Source: Sphingobacterium gobiense (GTDB lineage: Bacteria > Bacteroidota > Bacteroidia > Sphingobacteriales > Sphingobacteriaceae). Taken from it: a stretch of 64,000 nt of DNA. Each line of letters starts with the position of its first letter. Within the stretch, counting starts at the first letter, position 1. The stretch is taken from the NCBI RefSeq assembly GCF_002980575.1, contig NZ_PVBS01000002.1:682001-746000 (forward strand), given 5' to 3'. The notes beneath the pieces were generated by a model that worked only from the letters and a program-made list of their open reading frames with translations, was not told where the DNA came from and ran no database searches. The position numbers and the translations under genes were made by a program. Of this stretch, positions 26,114 through 35,635 are shown in pieces.

Positions 26114-26144
26114 ATATTCAAATATTGTATTTATATTTGAATAT
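26114..26144. promoter_or_regulatory. Perfect inverted repeat, candidate IclR operator
   Basis: Two 12-bp arms, ATATTCAAATAT and ATATTTGAATAT, are exact reverse complements separated by 7 bp. The site lies in the gap between the divergent IclR and SusC2 genes, 73 bp before the SusC2 start codon. Its position and symmetry suit a dimeric regulator, and the right arm overlaps a promoter-like box. Binding by the adjacent IclR protein is inference; AT-rich symmetry could also arise by chance. Confidence 0.5.
26132..26139 (+). promoter_or_regulatory. Candidate Bacteroidota -7 promoter element (TATATTTG)
   Basis: TATATTTG fits the Bacteroidota -7 consensus TAnnTTTG exactly and lies about 80 bp before the SusC2 start codon. 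I find no good TTG-type -33 element at the usual spacing; the sequence there is only T-rich. The box overlaps the right arm of the inverted repeat, which would let a bound regulator block initiation. Confidence 0.35.
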
Positions 26145-26217
26145 TATAAATCGTGTTTTCTGATGTAGCTAACGTCTCGAAAACAAGGGGAGTAAAAATT
26201 ATAAACACAATTTAATT

Positions 26218-29200
26218 ATGGTAACATCAACAAGAAGATGGCTTTTTTATGCGACATGTGCTACGGTATGGAGCGTTGCTGTCCCTATGCTCGGTATGGC
26301 TAAGACATCTACCGTGCAAACACAAGATTTTATTAATGTAAGCGGGCAGGTATTGTCTTCCTCGGGAGGTGTGGTCGCAGGTGCAACCATTCATTACGGG
26401 GGTGCGGAAACATCTGCTGGTCAGGACGGTCGATTTAGCGTTCGTTTAACGACGCCGGGAAATGTTGTGTTTTCGGCAATTGGACATACGTCTAAGACGG
26501 TGTCCGTAACAGAAGATGCGGAATTGACGGTGGTGTTAGAGGAGGATGGAGCGACGTTGGACGAAGTAGTTGTGGTTGGCTATGGTGTACAACGCCGATC
26601 CCACGTCTCTGGGGCACTTGCGACCGTCGATGGGAAAACGCTTACGGAACGACCCGTACCTAATGCTGCCAATATGCTACAGGGTAGGATTCCGGGTTTA
26701 CAGGTAACCCAGCCTTCTGGGGAACCAGGTCGGGATAACCCCAATTTATTGATACGCGGACGGGGATCGTTTGGCGGAAGTACGGCCCCGTTGGTTTTAA
26801 TCGATGGTGTAGCAGGATCCTTAAATACGCTATCGCCAGACGATATTGAAAATATAACGGTACTAAAAGACGCGTCTTCAGCAGCGATCTATGGATCGAG
26901 AGCGGCAAATGGTGTCATTCTGGTCACCACCAAAGCCGGCAAAAAAGGAGCGACTACGGTGAGTTACCGCGTGAATGTAGCGCGGCATACCCCCACGGCA
27001 CTGCCAGACTTCATTACCAATTCAGCGGAATATATGGAAATGTATAATCAAGCGGCGGAACGTTCAGGAATAGAATTTAACTTTGAACCAGAATGGATAG
27101 AAGCTTATCGGAATGCAACAGATAGAGAACAGTATCCAAATTTCGATGCGGTAGACTATTATATCAATCCGGCTACCACACATAATCATAACCTTTCTAT
27201 AAGTGGTGGCGCTGAGAAAAACACCTTTAATCTTTCTTTGGGCTATCTTGACCAGAAAGCGATGATTAAAGGATATGACTTTAAACGCTACAATGCCCTG
27301 TTGAATTATACGAATGAACTTTCGGACTATGTTAAAGTTGGAACCATCGTAAACGCCACGTATCGTGACAGACGGGAACCCCCATTCACCGGAGAAAATA
27401 TGGCTTTATCCATTTATGCGTCGGGGCCGTTATACGGTCCATTTTTACCGGATGGGAGTGGTCGGGTAGTTTCCAGAGCATATGAACGTGAAGGTAGAAA
27501 CCGTAACCCTCAAGAATATTATGCGATGGGCAACCAACTCACAAGAGATTATAACGTGAATGCGCAAGCCTTTATCGATGTAACACCTTTTAAAAACTTG
27601 GTGTGGACAACAAAATTTGCATTAAATTATGAAGACCAATTTTACAAGATGCATCAAGTTCCTTACGATGCATTCCTGTTGCAGGAGCGCGATCCACAGA
27701 CAGGAGATTACAGACGGTCCACTTTTGGTCCCGATATATTAGGCGTGACCGATCAATATGCAAAAACATTGACTCCCACCATTTATTCGGTTTTAAACTA
27801 CAATACAACATTTGGGAGTGACCACAATTTCTCTGCTTTAGCGGGTTATGAGCAGATTTCGTATCGAACGCAGAGCCTGAGGGGACGGAGGATTTCGGGC
27901 GTTTACCCTGATTTAGATGATCTGACGGGCTATCTACCTTCTGGGGAGACATTATACTTTAACCACCCGCGCTTGCCGGGTGTGATTACACCTTCAGAAT
28001 GGGCCTTGCAGTCTTTCTTTGGCCGGGTGGGTTACAACTACAAAGAAAAGTATTTTATAGAGTCTAACCTACGCTACGATGGAACATCCAAAGTGTCTCC
28101 TGGATATCGCTGGGGAGTGTTCCCGTCTTTCTCGGGTGCATGGATGGTTTCTCACGAAGACTTTGTCCAAGAAGCTTTGCCGTGGGTGTCACAGTTGAAA
28201 CTGCGGACTTCATATGGTATTCTTGGTAATCAAGATATCGGAGCCTACGCTTATCACAATAACCTTACTCTCAGGGATATTTATTATTCGTTCGATAATG
28301 AACAACTAAGTTCTGGAGCAGTAGTTAACGTATTTAATGATGAAAGCCTTAAGTGGGAATCGACAAACGTATTTAATTTCGGCTTTGACTTTGCAACAAG
28401 AAACCGATTATTGGAAATAAACTTTGATTGGTTTAACAAAACTGCCTATGATATTTTGGCTCGACAACCAGTACCGGCAAGTCTTGGATTGGAGAGTCCT
28501 GTAACCAATGACGGGAAAATGCGAAATCGAGGTGTCGAACTTGCTTTAGCGCACCACAACCGTATCGGAGAAGTATCCTATAGTGTGAACGGTATGATCT
28601 CTACGGCGCGCAATGAATTGTTACATATTCGCGTGCCCAATTATGGAACGCGTATTCGGGAGATTGGTCATGCATATGATGCACATTACCTGTACGTATG
28701 GGATGGTATTTTCCAGGAAGAAGATGTTTTACCCGGTGCCGACGTACCGGCACACGAGTTAAACCCTAACCCGCAAGCCGGAGATCTAAAAATGAAAGAT
28801 ATCAACGGCGATGGGGTAGTCGACGCCAATGATCGGGTCGTTGTAGATGGCGCTTATCCGAACTACATGTATTCTTTTGGTTTGAATGTCGGGTATAAAA
28901 ATTTCAATTTAAGTGCATTTTTTCAGGGTGTTGATGGATTAAAAAACAGAGTAGAGAACTGGGGTATTGATCCGTTTATGCAGGGAACTGCGCCGACGAC
29001 CGAATGGCGGAATGCGTGGACAGCGGAGAATAGAAGCAACGAATTACCCGCGGTTTATGTAGCTGGATATAATGGCGTGGCAGCTTATAAGGGCTCTACC
29101 TATTATTTACGCGATGCATCTTACCTGCGGTTAAAGAACGTGATGCTATCCTACGACGTACCATCGAACTGGTTGCAGTCGGCAAAATTAAAGGGTGCAC

Positions 29201-29340
29201 AGATCTATGTATCGGCAGATAATGTCTTTACCATTACTGATTATAAGGGCGCCGATCCCGAACGTTCCTCGACTTCAGGTAATTTTGCCCAATATCCACA
29301 GGCTCGAATTTTTAATATCGGGGCTAATATCAGGTTTTAG
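26218..29340 (+). CDS. SusC-type TonB-dependent outer-membrane transporter 2
   Basis: Protein of 1040 residues. A signal segment (WLFYATCATVWSVAVPMLGM) precedes a carboxypeptidase-regulatory-like domain (INVSGQVLSSSGG), a TonB-box-like LDEVVVVGYGVQRRSHVSG, the plug (LLIRGRGSFGGSTAPLVLID, VLKDASSAAIYGSRAANGV) and the beta barrel, which ends in NIGANIRF with the terminal Phe. It differs clearly from the first SusC of the window, so the two probably import different glycans. SusD2 starts 19 bp later. The gene is first in a rightward run that continues into the signal-less binding-protein and CoA-transferase unit, under likely IclR control. Confidence 0.96.
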   Translation: MVTSTRRWLFYATCATVWSVAVPMLGMAKTSTVQTQDFINVSGQVLSSSGGVVAGATIHYGGAETSAGQDGRFSVRLTTPGNVVFSAIGHTSKTVSVTEDAELTVVLEEDGATLDEVVVVGYGVQRRSHVSGALATVDGKTLTERPVPNAANMLQGRIPGLQVTQPSGEPGRDNPNLLIRGRGSFGGSTAPLVLIDGVAGSLNTLSPDDIENITVLKDASSAAIYGSRAANGVILVTTKAGKKGATTVSYRVNVARHTPTALPDFITNSAEYMEMYNQAAERSGIEFNFEPEWIEAYRNATDREQYPNFDAVDYYINPATTHNHNLSISGGAEKNTFNLSLGYLDQKAMIKGYDFKRYNALLNYTNELSDYVKVGTIVNATYRDRREPPFTGENMALSIYASGPLYGPFLPDGSGRVVSRAYEREGRNRNPQEYYAMGNQLTRDYNVNAQAFIDVTPFKNLVWTTKFALNYEDQFYKMHQVPYDAFLLQERDPQTGDYRRSTFGPDILGVTDQYAKTLTPTIYSVLNYNTTFGSDHNFSALAGYEQISYRTQSLRGRRISGVYPDLDDLTGYLPSGETLYFNHPRLPGVITPSEWALQSFFGRVGYNYKEKYFIESNLRYDGTSKVSPGYRWGVFPSFSGAWMVSHEDFVQEALPWVSQLKLRTSYGILGNQDIGAYAYHNNLTLRDIYYSFDNEQLSSGAVVNVFNDESLKWESTNVFNFGFDFATRNRLLEINFDWFNKTAYDILARQPVPASLGLESPVTNDGKMRNRGVELALAHHNRIGEVSYSVNGMISTARNELLHIRVPNYGTRIREIGHAYDAHYLYVWDGIFQEEDVLPGADVPAHELNPNPQAGDLKMKDINGDGVVDANDRVVVDGAYPNYMYSFGLNVGYKNFNLSAFFQGVDGLKNRVENWGIDPFMQGTAPTTEWRNAWTAENRSNELPAVYVAGYNGVAAYKGSTYYLRDASYLRLKNVMLSYDVPSNWLQSAKLKGAQIYVSADNVFTITDYKGADPERSSTSGNFAQYPQARIFNIGANIRF

Positions 29341-29359
29341 TAAAAAAGTATTTACTCAA

Positions 29360-30925
29360 ATGAATTTAACCATGAAAGGTTTTAAAATATTAACATTAGC
29401 AACGGTCGCCTCCTTTATGTTATTCGGAGGAAGCTGTAATAAGGATTTTTTGGATAAGAATCCTAAAAATAGTGTGTCAAGTGAGGTTTTTTGGACGAGC
29501 CAAAAAGATGTAGAAACGGCATTGGCGGGAGTGTATTATCGTTTGCAGGAAAATTTTCTGGGCTATGAGCGAGTGTATCTTGATGCTCTTACGGACAACG
29601 CTTTTGCAGATCCTGGCAACAACACACAGCCGAATCTAAGTGTCATGACTACGGGCGGCATTTCACCGGGACTGGGAGGTGCGTTACCCAATATATATAG
29701 CACGCCTTACAAATTAATTTCTAGTGCCAACTATTTCCTCGATAATGTGGATAGAGCGCCGCTCGCAGAACAGCTTGTTAATGTGTATAAAGCGGAGGCC
29801 CGGTTCCTCCGTGCGTTAGCATATTTTGATCTGGTACAGTCTTTTGGTGGTGTAGTAGTGTACCGTAATTTTCTAACGAAGTTGGAAGACATACGCATCC
29901 AAAAATCCTCCGAGGAAGAAGTCTACTCGTTTATTCATGAAGATTTAGACTTTGCCATAGCACATTTACCGACAGGGCTTTATAAAGGACATGCCGTGAA
30001 AGCCAGCGCACAAGGTATCAAAGCACGTGTCTATATGACCCAGCAAAATTGGGGAGCAGCCCGCTCGCTCCTAGAAGAAATCATTGCTGATAATACATTT
30101 TCATTGGCAGACAGCTATGAAGATCTGTTCACGACGGATGGGCAGGCGAAAGCTTCTGTGAACCGGGAGATTATGTTTGCTACGCAATATTTGGCACCGA
30201 ATAGCGTACACCGCCTTCGTCCAGGCGCGGGTGGACTAGACATCGAACTGGGTTGGTTTGCCTTGATGCAGCCGTACAAAAACCTTGTGGACGATTACGA
30301 AATGAAAGACGGTAAACGCCCGGAAGAATCTACGTATTATGATGCCGAAAACCCCTACCGAAATAGAGATCCGCGACTATACGCTACGGTCAAGTTACCA
30401 AGTGATGAGTGGGTAAACCCGGTTACCGGGGAAACCGGTGAGATTTACAATACATATACGGGATTTCATACAAAAAAATGGGTAGATTTGCGTCGTCTGC
30501 CGTTCGTAAATGAGACGGCCCGTCAATCGGATCAAGACTATATCCATCTCCGTTATGCGGATATTTTATTGATGTATGCTGAGGCTGTGAATGAATTGGA
30601 CGGTCCTGTGGAAGTGGTGTATAATCAACTTAATCTGGTTCGGGGACGAAGTGGCGTGGACTTGCCTGATGTGGATAGAGCAAAATATAGTTCGCAAGAC
30701 AATCTACGCGATTACATCCGGCACGAGCGCCGTATCGAATTTGCCTTGGAAGGACATCGATATAACGATTTGAAACGTTGGAAAATAGCTCACACCTTAT
30801 TACCAACGTTGAAAAATCCGTCTGGTGTATCTTATGTGTTTAGAGAACATAATTATCGACTGCCGTTTAGCATTACAGAGTTGGATAACAACCCGCAACT
30901 AGAACAAAATGACGGATACAAGTAA
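29360..30925 (+). CDS. SusD/RagB-type glycan-binding lipoprotein 2
   Basis: Lipoprotein of about 521 residues from the ATG at 29360 (29372 also possible). The frame is open into the SusC2 gene, but the signal peptide and the lipobox FGGSC begin here. Conserved SusD pieces: FLDKNPKNSVSSEVFW, EARFLRALAYFDLVQSFGGV, HLRYADILLMYAEAVNEL and ERRIEFALEGHRYNDLKRW. It forms the surface lid of the SusC2 barrel. It is followed 38 bp later by a binding-protein-like gene lacking any signal peptide, an unusual neighbour for a SusD gene. Confidence 0.95.
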   Translation: MNLTMKGFKILTLATVASFMLFGGSCNKDFLDKNPKNSVSSEVFWTSQKDVETALAGVYYRLQENFLGYERVYLDALTDNAFADPGNNTQPNLSVMTTGGISPGLGGALPNIYSTPYKLISSANYFLDNVDRAPLAEQLVNVYKAEARFLRALAYFDLVQSFGGVVVYRNFLTKLEDIRIQKSSEEEVYSFIHEDLDFAIAHLPTGLYKGHAVKASAQGIKARVYMTQQNWGAARSLLEEIIADNTFSLADSYEDLFTTDGQAKASVNREIMFATQYLAPNSVHRLRPGAGGLDIELGWFALMQPYKNLVDDYEMKDGKRPEESTYYDAENPYRNRDPRLYATVKLPSDEWVNPVTGETGEIYNTYTGFHTKKWVDLRRLPFVNETARQSDQDYIHLRYADILLMYAEAVNELDGPVEVVYNQLNLVRGRSGVDLPDVDRAKYSSQDNLRDYIRHERRIEFALEGHRYNDLKRWKIAHTLLPTLKNPSGVSYVFREHNYRLPFSITELDNNPQLEQNDGYK

Positions 30926-30963
30926 TATCCTGTTGTAGTACAAAAAAATAATAATTTTAATAC

Positions 30964-32130
30964 ATGAAGAAAGAGAAAATCCAACTGAAAGGGATTACAT
31001 GGGGGCATACGAGAGGATTTGTGCCGATGGTTGCTACTGCGCAACGTTTTGAAGAGTTACACCCAGAAGTCGAAATCGTTTGGAAGAAGCGTACATTGCA
31101 AGAGTTTGCGGATAAGTCGGTTACGGATTTGGCGAAAGAATACGACCTCATGGTCATTGACCATCCATGGACCGGACACGCAGCTGCAAAAGGTATGCTT
31201 GCGCCTTTTGATGATTTTTTGCCAGCGGATTTTTTGGCAGACCAACGGGTTAATAGTGTAGGGCAATCGTACGCGAGCTATAATTTTGAAGGGAAACAGT
31301 GGGCCCTTCCCACGGATGCGGCAACACCCGTGGCGGCAAGTCGCCCTGACCTTTTACAAGAAATGGGCTTAGCACTTCCGCGTACCTTTGATGACCTTCT
31401 CGCGCTTGCGAAAAAAGGCCGTGTTGGATTTTCCTTATTACCGATCGATGTATTAATGAGTTTCTACGGTTTCTGCTGCTCCCTGGGCGAAGAGCCATGC
31501 CAACAGGACGATAAGGTCATCAGTGACGCGGTGGGAACACAAGTTTTGCAACTGTTAAAGACGCTAGCCGATGAGCTGGATCCTGCTTTTTACGAAAAGA
31601 ACCCTTTCAAGGTATTCGAAGAAATGACCCAACGTGACCAGATCGTATACTGTCCGTTCGCTTATGGTTACTCGAACTACGCTAGGGAAGGCTATGCCCG
31701 CAAGGTCTTGCATTTTCACGATTTGGTGTTGTTGAACAACCAACCGCTGGTTAGTACCTTGGGTGGCGCTGGTCTAGCCGTTTCCTCACAGGGTAAGCAT
31801 ATCGATGTGGCCATGGACTACGCGCGTTTTGTGGCGTCGCCCGAAATTCAAGAAACCTTGTATACCGAAAACGGTGGACAACCGGGGCACTTAAGAGCTT
31901 GGAAAAGTGATAAGGTGAACGCCTATACCGCCGACTATTTTAAAAACACCCTACCTGCTTTTGAACGGGCCTATCTGCGCCCGCGCTACGACGGACACCT
32001 TCATTTTCAAGATCATGCAGGCGATGTGGTGGTGAATTATTTAAAGCATGGAGGCAGTGAAAAGATCGTATTGGATGAATTAAATCGCATGTATCGGGAA
32101 TCATTAGTAGGGGAAAAGGCACATGGATAA
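30964..32130 (+). CDS. Solute-binding-protein-fold protein without signal peptide (SBP-like 1)
   Basis: Protein of 388 residues that looks like a family 1 extracellular solute-binding protein: GFVPMVATAQRFEELHPEVE at the start, YDLMVIDHPWTGHA, LAPFDDFLPADFL, WALPTDAATPVAASRPDLL and a late AMDYARFVASPEIQETLYTE. The N-terminus, MKKEKIQLKGITWGHTRG, is polar with no hydrophobic core or lipobox, and the reading frame opens at this ATG, so no hidden signal peptide is encoded upstream. No ABC permease or ATPase accompanies it. Its stop overlaps the first CoA-transferase gene by 8 bp, which implies joint synthesis with a cytoplasmic enzyme. It probably works in the cytoplasm as a binding or enzymatic partner; its true activity is unknown. 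Confidence 0.8.
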   Translation: MKKEKIQLKGITWGHTRGFVPMVATAQRFEELHPEVEIVWKKRTLQEFADKSVTDLAKEYDLMVIDHPWTGHAAAKGMLAPFDDFLPADFLADQRVNSVGQSYASYNFEGKQWALPTDAATPVAASRPDLLQEMGLALPRTFDDLLALAKKGRVGFSLLPIDVLMSFYGFCCSLGEEPCQQDDKVISDAVGTQVLQLLKTLADELDPAFYEKNPFKVFEEMTQRDQIVYCPFAYGYSNYAREGYARKVLHFHDLVLLNNQPLVSTLGGAGLAVSSQGKHIDVAMDYARFVASPEIQETLYTENGGQPGHLRAWKSDKVNAYTADYFKNTLPAFERAYLRPRYDGHLHFQDHAGDVVVNYLKHGGSEKIVLDELNRMYRESLVGEKAHG

Positions 32131-33274
32131 GAAACCGTTAGCCGGATTATTGGTGCTGGAGTTTTCCCAGTTTATGGCAGGCCCTACAGCTGGTTTGCGT
32201 TTAGCGGATCTGGGCGCTCGTGTTGTTAAGATTGAGCGTCCGGAGAAGGGCGAGGGAGGGCGTCAGATTGCCATTAAAAATATTTTTGTCGACGAGAGTA
32301 GTTTGGTTTTTCATACGATAAACCGAAATAAGGAATCGTACGCAGCAGACTTAAAGAATGAAGCAGATCTGGAGGATATCAAGGCACTAATTCAAAAAGC
32401 GGACGTCATTACCCATAATTTCCGGCCCGGTGTGATGGAAAAGATAGGATTGGATTACGAAAGTGTAAAATCGCTTAATCCAAAGATTATCTATGCGACG
32501 GTTACCGGCTACGGAAACGATGGACCTTGGGCCAAAAAGCCTGGGCAAGACTTGTTAGTACAGTCTTTATCCGGCCTTTCTTGGCTGTCTGGAAGTGAGG
32601 GTGATGGACCGGTACCGTTTGGTTTGGCAGTAGTGGATATGTATTGCGCGACGCACCTGACACAAGGCATTTTAGCCGCATTGTTAAAGCGTTCGCGTAC
32701 GCAGCAAAGTGTATTGGTAGAAGTCAGTCTCTTGGAATCGGTACTGGATATGCAATTCGAGGTGCTAACTACGCATTTCAATGATGGCCGAAAATTACCG
32801 CAACGATCCGCCGTTCGTGGTGGTGCACACGCCTATTTAAGCGCCCCTTATGGCGTATATAAAACCGCAGACGGCTACTTGGCGTTGGCCATGGGGAATG
32901 TCGAAAAAATAGCAGGGGCTATCGGGTTACCCAGCGAACGATATCGCGATGCATCCGCTTGGTTTTCAAAACGAGATCAAATACTACAGGAATTTAACGA
33001 CGTTTTGCTTCAGAAAACAACCGACGAATGGACGGGAATTCTGGAAGCAGTAGGTATCTGGTGCGGACCAGTAAACGATTATCACCGCTTTTTTCAAGAA
33101 GAGGGCTTTCTGCATGCAGGTATGACGCAGGAGGTTGCGTTGCAAGATGGAACGAAGTTAAAAACTACGCGTAGCGTTTATTATATCGATGGAGCGCCGT
33201 TGTATGCCGATAAGCCGGCACCCAAAGTAGGGCAGGATAATGAAAAAATTGTGAACGATTACTTAGTAGATTAA
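32123..33274 (+). CDS. Class III CoA-transferase (CaiB/BaiF family) 1
   Basis: Cytoplasmic protein of 383 residues, close to the family's usual 380-430. Family motifs in order: [67 protein letters not shown] and [15 protein letters not shown]. Asp172 in the last motif occupies the position of the catalytic aspartate that forms the acyl-anhydride intermediate. Such enzymes move CoA between carboxylic acids. The gene overlaps the preceding binding-protein-like gene (ATGGATAA) and is followed 2 bp later by a paralogue with which it aligns nearly end to end, so a heterodimer is plausible; the family forms interlocked dimers. The acid substrate is not known. Confidence 0.92.
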   Translation: MDKKPLAGLLVLEFSQFMAGPTAGLRLADLGARVVKIERPEKGEGGRQIAIKNIFVDESSLVFHTINRNKESYAADLKNEADLEDIKALIQKADVITHNFRPGVMEKIGLDYESVKSLNPKIIYATVTGYGNDGPWAKKPGQDLLVQSLSGLSWLSGSEGDGPVPFGLAVVDMYCATHLTQGILAALLKRSRTQQSVLVEVSLLESVLDMQFEVLTTHFNDGRKLPQRSAVRGGAHAYLSAPYGVYKTADGYLALAMGNVEKIAGAIGLPSERYRDASAWFSKRDQILQEFNDVLLQKTTDEWTGILEAVGIWCGPVNDYHRFFQEEGFLHAGMTQEVALQDGTKLKTTRSVYYIDGAPLYADKPAPKVGQDNEKIVNDYLVD

Positions 33275-33276
33275 AT

Positions 33277-34419
33277 ATGTTACCATTAGCAGGTTATACC
33301 GTTATAGATTTTAGCCAATTCCTTTCAGGACCGTTAGCAAGTCTTCGCTTAGCTGATCTTGGGGCGCGGGTAATCAAAATAGAAAAGCCCGAAACGGGCG
33401 ATATCTGCCGACAGTTGTATACGTCGGATACCGTTTTAAACGGTACATCCACCGTCTTTCATGCGATCAACCGAAATAAGGAAAGTGTGGTGTTGGATAT
33501 AAAAAAAGATGCCGATAGACAAGTGATATGGGACTTGTTGGGCAAAGCCGACGTGGTCATGCATAATTTTCGTCCGGGGGTAATGGAACGTCTAGGCTTC
33601 GATTATGCGGCTGTTCGTGAGATCAATCCGACGGTTATTTACGGGGAGATTTCAGGTTACGGAAAAACAGGGCCTTGGGTTACTAAACCGGGACAGGATT
33701 TGCTGTTACAATCCCTTACGGGGATGACTTGGCTTAATGGAAATGCCTCGAATGGACCGGTTCCGATGGGACTTTCTATTGTAGACATGTTTGCCGGATC
33801 AAATCTTTGTAGTGGAATACTAGCTTGTTTATACCGTCGTGCTGTACAAGAGATTGGCGCACATGTACACGTAAGTATGCTTGATTCGGCTGTAGATATA
33901 CAGTTCGAAACAGTAACAACCTATTTTAGAGACGGAAAGTTATTGCCGCAGCGGAGTGCAGTGAACAATGCCCATGCTTATTTAGCGGCGCCCTACGGTG
34001 TGTATCGTACAGACGATGGCTTTTTGGCTTTGGCGATGGGGTCAATCCCCTACCTAGGAAAGTTGTTGGATTGTGCTGAACTCGAAAATTTCGCAGATGG
34101 CGAACAGGCGTTCCTAGAACGAGATGCCATTAAAGCCATTCTAGCGAAACACCTAGCCGCTAGGTCAACGTCGCACTGGTTGGCGATTCTCGAAGCGGCC
34201 GATATATGGTGCGCTGACGTTTTAGACTGGCGTCGCCTCACAGAGCACGATGGTTTTAAGGTCTTGAATATGATGCAGGAAGTGTCCATGGGAGATGACT
34301 TCCGCTACGAAACTACACGCTGTCCGATCCGCATAGACGGGGAATTACTAACATCTACAAAAGGCTCACCGAAATTAGGAGAGCATACGAAAAAAATATT
34401 GGAGGAGTTATATGGCTAA
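33277..34419 (+). CDS. Class III CoA-transferase (CaiB/BaiF family) 2
   Basis: Protein of 380 residues, a tandem paralogue of the preceding gene. Motifs: [68 protein letters not shown] and [15 protein letters not shown]. Asp170 aligns with the catalytic aspartate, so both copies appear active. The similarity across the whole length points to an old duplication. Its stop overlaps the next gene, the second signal-less binding protein, by 8 bp (ATGGCTAA), the same arrangement as at the start of the first CoA-transferase. The mirror order binding protein, transferase, transferase, binding protein suggests two matched pairs or one four-part complex. Confidence 0.92.
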   Translation: MLPLAGYTVIDFSQFLSGPLASLRLADLGARVIKIEKPETGDICRQLYTSDTVLNGTSTVFHAINRNKESVVLDIKKDADRQVIWDLLGKADVVMHNFRPGVMERLGFDYAAVREINPTVIYGEISGYGKTGPWVTKPGQDLLLQSLTGMTWLNGNASNGPVPMGLSIVDMFAGSNLCSGILACLYRRAVQEIGAHVHVSMLDSAVDIQFETVTTYFRDGKLLPQRSAVNNAHAYLAAPYGVYRTDDGFLALAMGSIPYLGKLLDCAELENFADGEQAFLERDAIKAILAKHLAARSTSHWLAILEAADIWCADVLDWRRLTEHDGFKVLNMMQEVSMGDDFRYETTRCPIRIDGELLTSTKGSPKLGEHTKKILEELYG

Positions 34420-35635
34420 GTTACGTTTTGCCGTTCGCAAATTTGACCCCTTTGAGCGGGCGATGGAACAATGTTGGACAGCCTATCAAACACAATATCC
34501 TTCGGAGATAGCGATAGAATTTGTGCCGTTGGATTTGGAAGAGTTGACGGAGGCTTTTTTTGACAATAAAGGGCTTTATAACGGTGATTGGGATATTGTG
34601 CATATTAATACGGATTGGGTGACACGCGCTTATGAAACAAAGGGTTTGTTTGCGCTGGATGATTTGCTTGCCCGAAATCCACCTGAAGATGCTGGTGACG
34701 CTTGGCCGGCTAGCTTGAAAGATTTGCAACTTTTTGATGGACATACCTATGGACTTCCTTTTCACGATGGGCCGGAATGTTTAGTCTTGCGTAAAGATTT
34801 GTTCGAAGATAAGGACGAGCAGACACGCTTTCAAGAACGTTATGGTAAAGCCTTGGTGCCGCCGAAAACATGGAGCGATTTTGTCGAGATTGCCGAATTT
34901 TTTACCCGACCGGATGATAACTTGTACGGTACGGTCTTTGCCGGCTATCCTGATGGACATAATGCCGTATTTGACTTCTGCATTCAGCTTTGGTCTCGAG
35001 GAGGTGATCTATCCCACGATGGAATCCCGGTCAAGCTGGATCAATCACTTGCTGTAGAGGCCTTGGATTTTTATCGGCGTTTGTTTCGAGAGCCTACAGG
35101 CTTACATCCAAAATCGACCGCTTATGAGTCTGTTCAGGCCGGTGCGGCGTTTGCCCGTGGCGAAGTGGCGATGATGGTCAATTGGTTTGGGTTCGCTTCT
35201 TGGGCACAGATCGACGATGCGTCTGCTGTACAGGGAAAAGTGGATATAGCGTCTATTCCGTCCACCAAGGAGGGGTTATCCCCCTCACTGAATGTTTACT
35301 GGTTATACGCTATCCCGGAAGGCAGCCGTCATAAAGCATTGGCCTACGATTTTATCCGTTTTGCAGTGAACAAGATAAACGATAAAAGGCTGACTTTAGC
35401 AGGCGGTGTAGGGTGCCGGTATTCTACCTGGCACGACGCAGACATTAATGCTTCTATACCCTTTTATAATAAACTTGGCGAATTGCATGAAACAGCTCGT
35501 ACGCTCCCTAGGTTAGCTAACTGGACGCAAATTGCCCATATTATAGATGAAGCGGTTTCGACAGCAATTAAAACGGAAGAAGATAGTTTTTCGCTGCTTG
35601 CGAAGGCACAACAAAAAATAAATGCATGGATATGA
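34412..35635 (+). CDS. Solute-binding-protein-fold protein without signal peptide (SBP-like 2)
   Basis: Protein of 407 residues with the pattern of an extracellular solute-binding protein: [90 protein letters not shown] and [13 protein letters not shown]. The N-terminus, [20 protein letters not shown], has no signal peptide, and the start overlaps the CoA-transferase gene by 8 bp, so no upstream extension fits. It shares fold but little obvious sequence with SBP-like 1. As with that protein, no transporter subunits are nearby. A cytoplasmic role coupled to the CoA-transferases and the oxidoreductase is the simplest reading, but the function is not known. Confidence 0.8.
   Translation: MAKLRFAVRKFDPFERAMEQCWTAYQTQYPSEIAIEFVPLDLEELTEAFFDNKGLYNGDWDIVHINTDWVTRAYETKGLFALDDLLARNPPEDAGDAWPASLKDLQLFDGHTYGLPFHDGPECLVLRKDLFEDKDEQTRFQERYGKALVPPKTWSDFVEIAEFFTRPDDNLYGTVFAGYPDGHNAVFDFCIQLWSRGGDLSHDGIPVKLDQSLAVEALDFYRRLFREPTGLHPKSTAYESVQAGAAFARGEVAMMVNWFGFASWAQIDDASAVQGKVDIASIPSTKEGLSPSLNVYWLYAIPEGSRHKALAYDFIRFAVNKINDKRLTLAGGVGCRYSTWHDADINASIPFYNKLGELHETARTLPRLANWTQIAHIIDEAVSTAIKTEEDSFSLLAKAQQKINAWI

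Noticed and set aside
30964..35635. Reading the two binding-protein-like genes as parts of an ABC sugar importer
   Set aside because: Neither has a signal peptide or lipobox, no permease or ATPase is adjacent, and both overlap CoA-transferase genes in translation-coupled fashion.
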